This document shows, piece after piece, positions 35,341 to 38,119 of a stretch of 38,119 bases of DNA. Below the pieces are notes generated by a model, which was given only the letters and a program-made list of their open reading frames with translations, was not told where the DNA came from and did not search any database. Source of the stretch: Gammaproteobacteria bacterium (lineage in GTDB: Bacteria > Pseudomonadota > Gammaproteobacteria > Methylococcales > Methylomonadaceae). Within the stretch, counting starts at the first letter, position 1, and each line of letters opens with the position of its first letter. A program made the position numbers and the translations under genes. The stretch spans positions 1 to 38,119 of the forward strand of contig VGVA01000010.1 of assembly GCA_016874115.1 (NCBI GenBank), written 5' to 3'.

Positions 35341-36219
35341 ATGAAGTTAAATCGTAGCTTCAACACACAGCAATCGAAGCAGTATATTTCTTATTGTTAT
35401 AAGCTGTTTTGTATTTTATTAATAATCTTTTCGGCCTTATCAAGCGCATCGCCACTGCAGGATCAAACGCAGTTGAGGCGATATTACCAGGAACATTTTC
35501 CTAACCTTACATTAAAAGATTACAGTAACGGAATATACGCCATCGACCCGGTTGCCCGGCAATCCTGGCAAGCGATAGAAGAATTTCCACCATACGAAAA
35601 CGCGATTGAACAAGGTGAAAGGCTATTCGCCGCTGCATTACCCGATGGTAAACAATACGCCGACTGCTTTGATAACAAAGGTATGGGCATTGCCAATACC
35701 TATCCGCGCTGGGATACCGCCAAACAGATAGTAGTAACCTTGGCGGCTGCCATTAATGAATGCCGCGCACACCATCATGCCGATGAATTGGCGTATAACC
35801 AAGCCGACATGCTGAATGTGCTGGCGTATATGGCGTACACGTCGCGAGGTAAACCTATTAATGTGGTGGTTCCTGAAAAAGATGAAAACGCACTTCAAGC
35901 CTACGAACAGGGTAAAGCATTTTATTATCAGCGCCAAGGCCAGTTGAATTTTGCCTGCGCAACTTGTCATATACAAAATGTCGGCAAAAAACTGCGGGCG
36001 GAAATTCTCAGTCCGTCTTTAGGACACACCAATAACTGGCCGACGTACCGGCTGAAGTGGGGTGAGATGGGTAGCTTGCATCGACGCTTTGCCGAATGCC
36101 TAGCTAATATCCAAGCCAAAGCCTACCCGGAGCAAAGTGTGGAGTTCCGTAATCTGGAATATTTTTTAAGTTACACCAGTAATGGCGTACCGATATCTGG
36201 TCCTAGCGTACGGAAGTGA
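35341..36219 (+). CDS. soxA: Sulfur-oxidation cytochrome c SoxA
   Basis: A 292-residue exported cytochrome with a long N-region before the hydrophobic signal (FCILLIIFSALSSAS). Only one heme motif is present, CATCH at 206-210. The first domain instead has C109 and C141, which probably form a disulfide, placing it in the monoheme SoxA class. C253 in RRFAECLANI is the conserved cysteine heme ligand. With SoxX it joins thiosulfate to SoxY. It starts 15 bases after soxZ. soxB and soxCD are not in this window. Confidence 0.88.
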   Translation: MKLNRSFNTQQSKQYISYCYKLFCILLIIFSALSSASPLQDQTQLRRYYQEHFPNLTLKDYSNGIYAIDPVARQSWQAIEEFPPYENAIEQGERLFAAALPDGKQYADCFDNKGMGIANTYPRWDTAKQIVVTLAAAINECRAHHHADELAYNQADMLNVLAYMAYTSRGKPINVVVPEKDENALQAYEQGKAFYYQRQGQLNFACATCHIQNVGKKLRAEILSPSLGHTNNWPTYRLKWGEMGSLHRRFAECLANIQAKAYPEQSVEFRNLEYFLSYTSNGVPISGPSVRK

Positions 36220-36294
36220 CTGAGGTGATTAATGATCATATCGCACTTAAATTCTTAAGCGGATCAGGCTCAATCAATCTGTTTGCATTAATGA

Positions 36295-37401
36295 ATGATG
36301 ATATATTTCGATCATAACGCTACAACCCCCATTGATACCCGGGTGCTGGATGCGATGCTGCCATTTCTGAAACTGTTTTACGGCAACCCGTCCAGTTTAT
36401 ACCGGCAGGGCAGGTTGGTGCGAACAGCAATCGATACGGCCAGAGAACAAGTGGCGGCCTTGATTAATGTGCAGCCTGCGCAGATTATTTTTACCAGCGG
36501 CGGTACCGAGGCTAATAATCTGGCATTAACCGCCGTCAACTCTAGGGCAAAAATTGCGATTTCCGCGATAGAGCATCCATCCGTTAGCGAACCGGCGCAA
36601 CGGTTGCAAAGCCAGCGCGGTCAGTTGCAGCTGATTAACGTGGACAGCAACGGCGTAATCAGGCCGGAAGAAATAACGGCATTATGCCGCGCCAAGCCGG
36701 ATTTCGTCTCCCTCATGCTGGCGAACAACGAAACCGGTGTGATTCAGGATATCGCTAACCATGCGCATCCTTTGGCGGAGCAGGGTATCATCGTCCATAC
36801 CGATGCAGTACAGGCGATTGGTAAAATACCAGTGGATTTTACCCAGTTGGGCGTACAATTAATGTCATTGTCCAGCCATAAGATCTACGGTCCCAAAGGT
36901 TGCGGTGCATTAGTCATCGATAAAAAGGTATCATTAACTCCCATGATTCTGGGCGGCGGTCAAGAGCAAGGTTGCCGCGCCGGTACGGAAAACGTGGCGG
37001 CGATTGTCGGCTTCGGCAAAGCGGCGGAACTTGCCGGCGCGGAAATTGCCCAACGGCATACGTATTTGCGGCAATTGCGCGATCTGCTGGAAAGCCAACT
37101 AATGGCAATTCCCGCTATCCAGATCTTTGCACAAAAAGTAGACCGCTTACCGAATACGGTTCAGTTCGGGGTAGCAGGGCAGGATGGCGAGATGCTATTA
37201 ATGAAGTTGGATCGCAAAGGTATCGCCGTATCCAGCGGTTCTGCCTGCGCCAGCGGCGGCGGCAAATCCAGCCCGGTATTGACCGCAATGGGCGTGGATG
37301 AGGCAACAGCCAAAAGCGCTATCAGAGTCAGTGTAGGTATGGCAAACACAGAAACGGAAGTTAATGAATTTATTAATCAATTGAAATCGCTAATTAATTA
37401 A
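36295..37401 (+). CDS. Cysteine desulfurase, NifS/IscS-like
   Basis: A 368-residue PLP enzyme that releases sulfur from cysteine as a persulfide for Fe-S or thiolation pathways. The PLP lysine is in SSHKIYGPKG, cofactor contacts in SGGTEANNLAL and HTDAVQAIG, and the active cysteine loop in SSGSACASGGGKSSP near residue 325. Starts at 36295 or 36298 are both possible; the upstream ATG at 36291, in ATTAATG, is out of frame. It follows soxA by 75 bases and abuts the IscA-type gene. No IscR, IscU or HscBA is nearby, so the specific system is uncertain. Confidence 0.9.
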   Translation: MMIYFDHNATTPIDTRVLDAMLPFLKLFYGNPSSLYRQGRLVRTAIDTAREQVAALINVQPAQIIFTSGGTEANNLALTAVNSRAKIAISAIEHPSVSEPAQRLQSQRGQLQLINVDSNGVIRPEEITALCRAKPDFVSLMLANNETGVIQDIANHAHPLAEQGIIVHTDAVQAIGKIPVDFTQLGVQLMSLSSHKIYGPKGCGALVIDKKVSLTPMILGGGQEQGCRAGTENVAAIVGFGKAAELAGAEIAQRHTYLRQLRDLLESQLMAIPAIQIFAQKVDRLPNTVQFGVAGQDGEMLLMKLDRKGIAVSSGSACASGGGKSSPVLTAMGVDEATAKSAIRVSVGMANTETEVNEFINQLKSLIN

Positions 37402-37415
37402 TGATTGAGGAAATT

Positions 37416-37745
37416 ATGGCAGAGGTATCGTTTACGGAAAGCGCTGCACGGCAGATTAAAAAACAGTTGGATAAACGCGGCAAAGGTATCGGTTTAAAAA
37501 TAGGCGTTAAAAAATCGGGCTGTTCCGGCTATGCCTATACGTTGGATTATTCGGATGCGGTAACGGAGGACGAAAAAATCTTCGAAGATTTTGGTGTTAA
37601 AGTGATCGTGCATAAAGACGATCTGCCGTTGCTGGCGGGCATTCAGCTTGATTACCGTCGGGAAGGTATTAATGAAGCCTTCAAGTTCAATAATCCTAAT
37701 GTAACCGGCAGTTGCGGTTGCGGTGAAAGTTTTTCGGTAAGTTAA
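37416..37745 (+). CDS. IscA/HesB-family iron-sulfur cluster assembly protein
   Basis: A 109-residue A-type carrier with the three conserved cysteines in KKSGCSGYAY and TGSCGCGESF, which bind iron or an Fe-S cluster. The ATG at 37416 has GAGGAA five bases upstream; a start at 37401, overlapping the desulfurase stop, is less likely. It is probably co-transcribed with the desulfurase, making a two-gene Fe-S unit. I cannot separate IscA from related A-type members by eye. Confidence 0.9.
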   Translation: MAEVSFTESAARQIKKQLDKRGKGIGLKIGVKKSGCSGYAYTLDYSDAVTEDEKIFEDFGVKVIVHKDDLPLLAGIQLDYRREGINEAFKFNNPNVTGSCGCGESFSVS

Positions 37746-37755
37746 TTACTGTAAA

Positions 37756-37787
37756 AAACCCGGTTTGAAGTGATTCGCACCGGGTTT
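37756..37787 (+). terminator. Rho-independent terminator after the IscA-type gene
   Basis: AAACCCGGT at 37756-37764 pairs with ACCGGGTTT at 37779-37787, eleven bases after the stop codon. The tail is only weakly T-rich, so efficiency may be modest. Confidence 0.7.
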
Positions 37788-37811
37788 AATGTTACAACTG
37801 GGTTTTATAAA

Positions 37812-37824
37812 ACGGATAATCCGT
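37812..37824 (-). terminator. Small hairpin after the PEP-CTERM remnant
   Basis: ACGGAT and ATCCGT form a six-pair stem with one loop base, followed on the minus strand by TTTTAT. It lies six bases beyond the remnant's stop codon and fits a weak intrinsic terminator. Confidence 0.45.
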
Positions 37825-37829
37825 AAAAC

Positions 37830-38009
37830 TTACACGCTAACGGCAAGCTTAACAGACTTACGTTTCAAGCCGGTTAAACCCAGCAAAGCGGAACCGAACA
37901 ACCAAACTGCGGCAGGTACCGGTACTGCTTTCAAGCTGTAATCGACAACGATTTTGGCATTTTTATACCAGAAATCGCCCGTCACAGCCTTAATCCTTAA
38001 AAGAGCATC
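37830..38009 (-). pseudogene. 3' remnant of a PEP-CTERM (VPxPA) sorted protein
   Basis: On the minus strand a frame of about 59 codons ends with AVPVPAAVWLFGSALLGLTG followed by LKRKS. This is a textbook PEP-CTERM tail: a VPxPA motif, a hydrophobic helix and a basic end, which directs exosortase-dependent surface sorting. The preceding DFWYKNAKIVVDYS looks like the end of a beta-rich domain. An in-frame TAA at 38010-38012 closes the frame upstream, there is no signal peptide, and a rightward gene starts 55 bases beyond. I therefore read it as a truncated gene end, not an intact protein. Confidence 0.7.
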
Positions 38010-38063
38010 TTAAGGTTGCAAAAAATTGTTAACTGTTTGAAATTAAGCGGCAAGGAGGCGCTT

Positions 38064-38119
38064 ATGGCAGAACAGATCATTCACCCTTTGGGTGAACCCG
38101 AACCGAAGGCATTAATTCC
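38064..38119 (+). CDS. Start of an unidentified gene, cut by the window end
   Basis: CAAGGAGG lies five bases before the ATG at 38064, the strongest ribosome-binding site in this part. The visible codons read MAEQIIHPLGEPEPKALI and run off the end. This is too little to identify a family, but the start signals are convincing. Confidence 0.6.
   Translation, partial: MAEQIIHPLGEPEPKALI

Overview
The window looks like chromosomal DNA of a gammaproteobacterial methanotroph (Methylococcales). The case is circumstantial: an octaheme hydroxylamine dehydrogenase pair (haoA-haoB) beside ammonium-assimilation genes, a pyrophosphate-dependent phosphofructokinase, a PEP-CTERM sorting tail, and general gammaproteobacterial gene content. 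No methane or methanol oxidation gene is present, so the assignment is inferred. I see no rRNA, tRNA, CRISPR array, insertion sequence or phage gene.

Layout. (1) 1-3.8 kb: galU, a PrxQ/Bcp peroxiredoxin, a GFA-domain protein and a zinc-ribbon methyltransferase, with palindromic repeats between them. (2) 3.8-17 kb is a nitrogen island: ntrC, ntrB, haoB, haoA, a small repeat-like protein and glnA on the minus strand; then a beta-barrel porin and two tandem glnK-amtB pairs on the plus strand. NtrC-like dyads lie upstream of ntrB, in the glnA/porin divergent region and upstream of glnK1. Sigma-54-like -24/-12 elements are visible for ntrB and glnK1. (3) 17-25 kb: ilvI-ilvH-ilvC, pssA and leuA on the minus strand, split by a plus-strand PPi-phosphofructokinase gene. 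(4) 25-30 kb: a DUF2797 protein, inorganic pyrophosphatase with a disturbed 5' region, a frameshifted TIGR03790-type gene, moaE-moaD diverging from moaC, and lpxD. (5) 30-37.8 kb: a small membrane protein, a multicopper oxidase behind an FNR-type box, then an overlapping thiD-thiE-soxX-soxY-soxZ-soxA run followed by a cysteine desulfurase and an IscA-type protein. (6) The end holds a PEP-CTERM gene remnant and the first codons of a rightward gene.

The genes suggest a cell that senses nitrogen through GlnK/NtrBC, imports ammonium, assimilates it with GlnA, and carries HaoAB to handle hydroxylamine, the by-product of ammonia co-oxidation by methane monooxygenase. A partial periplasmic Sox system (no soxB here) is translationally coupled to thiamine genes.

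The most unusual genome-scale signal is the palindromic hexamer ATTAAT. A hand count gives about 113 copies, where roughly 10-12 are expected by base composition. They occur in coding and non-coding DNA, and several fuse with start codons. This resembles a highly iterated palindrome such as cyanobacterial HIP1, with a different sequence. Other points of interest are a perfect hairpin that encloses the thiD ribosome-binding site and start codon, a MoaD whose Gly-Gly terminus is hidden by an apparent stop-loss, and a heptanucleotide tandem repeat just upstream of ppa.
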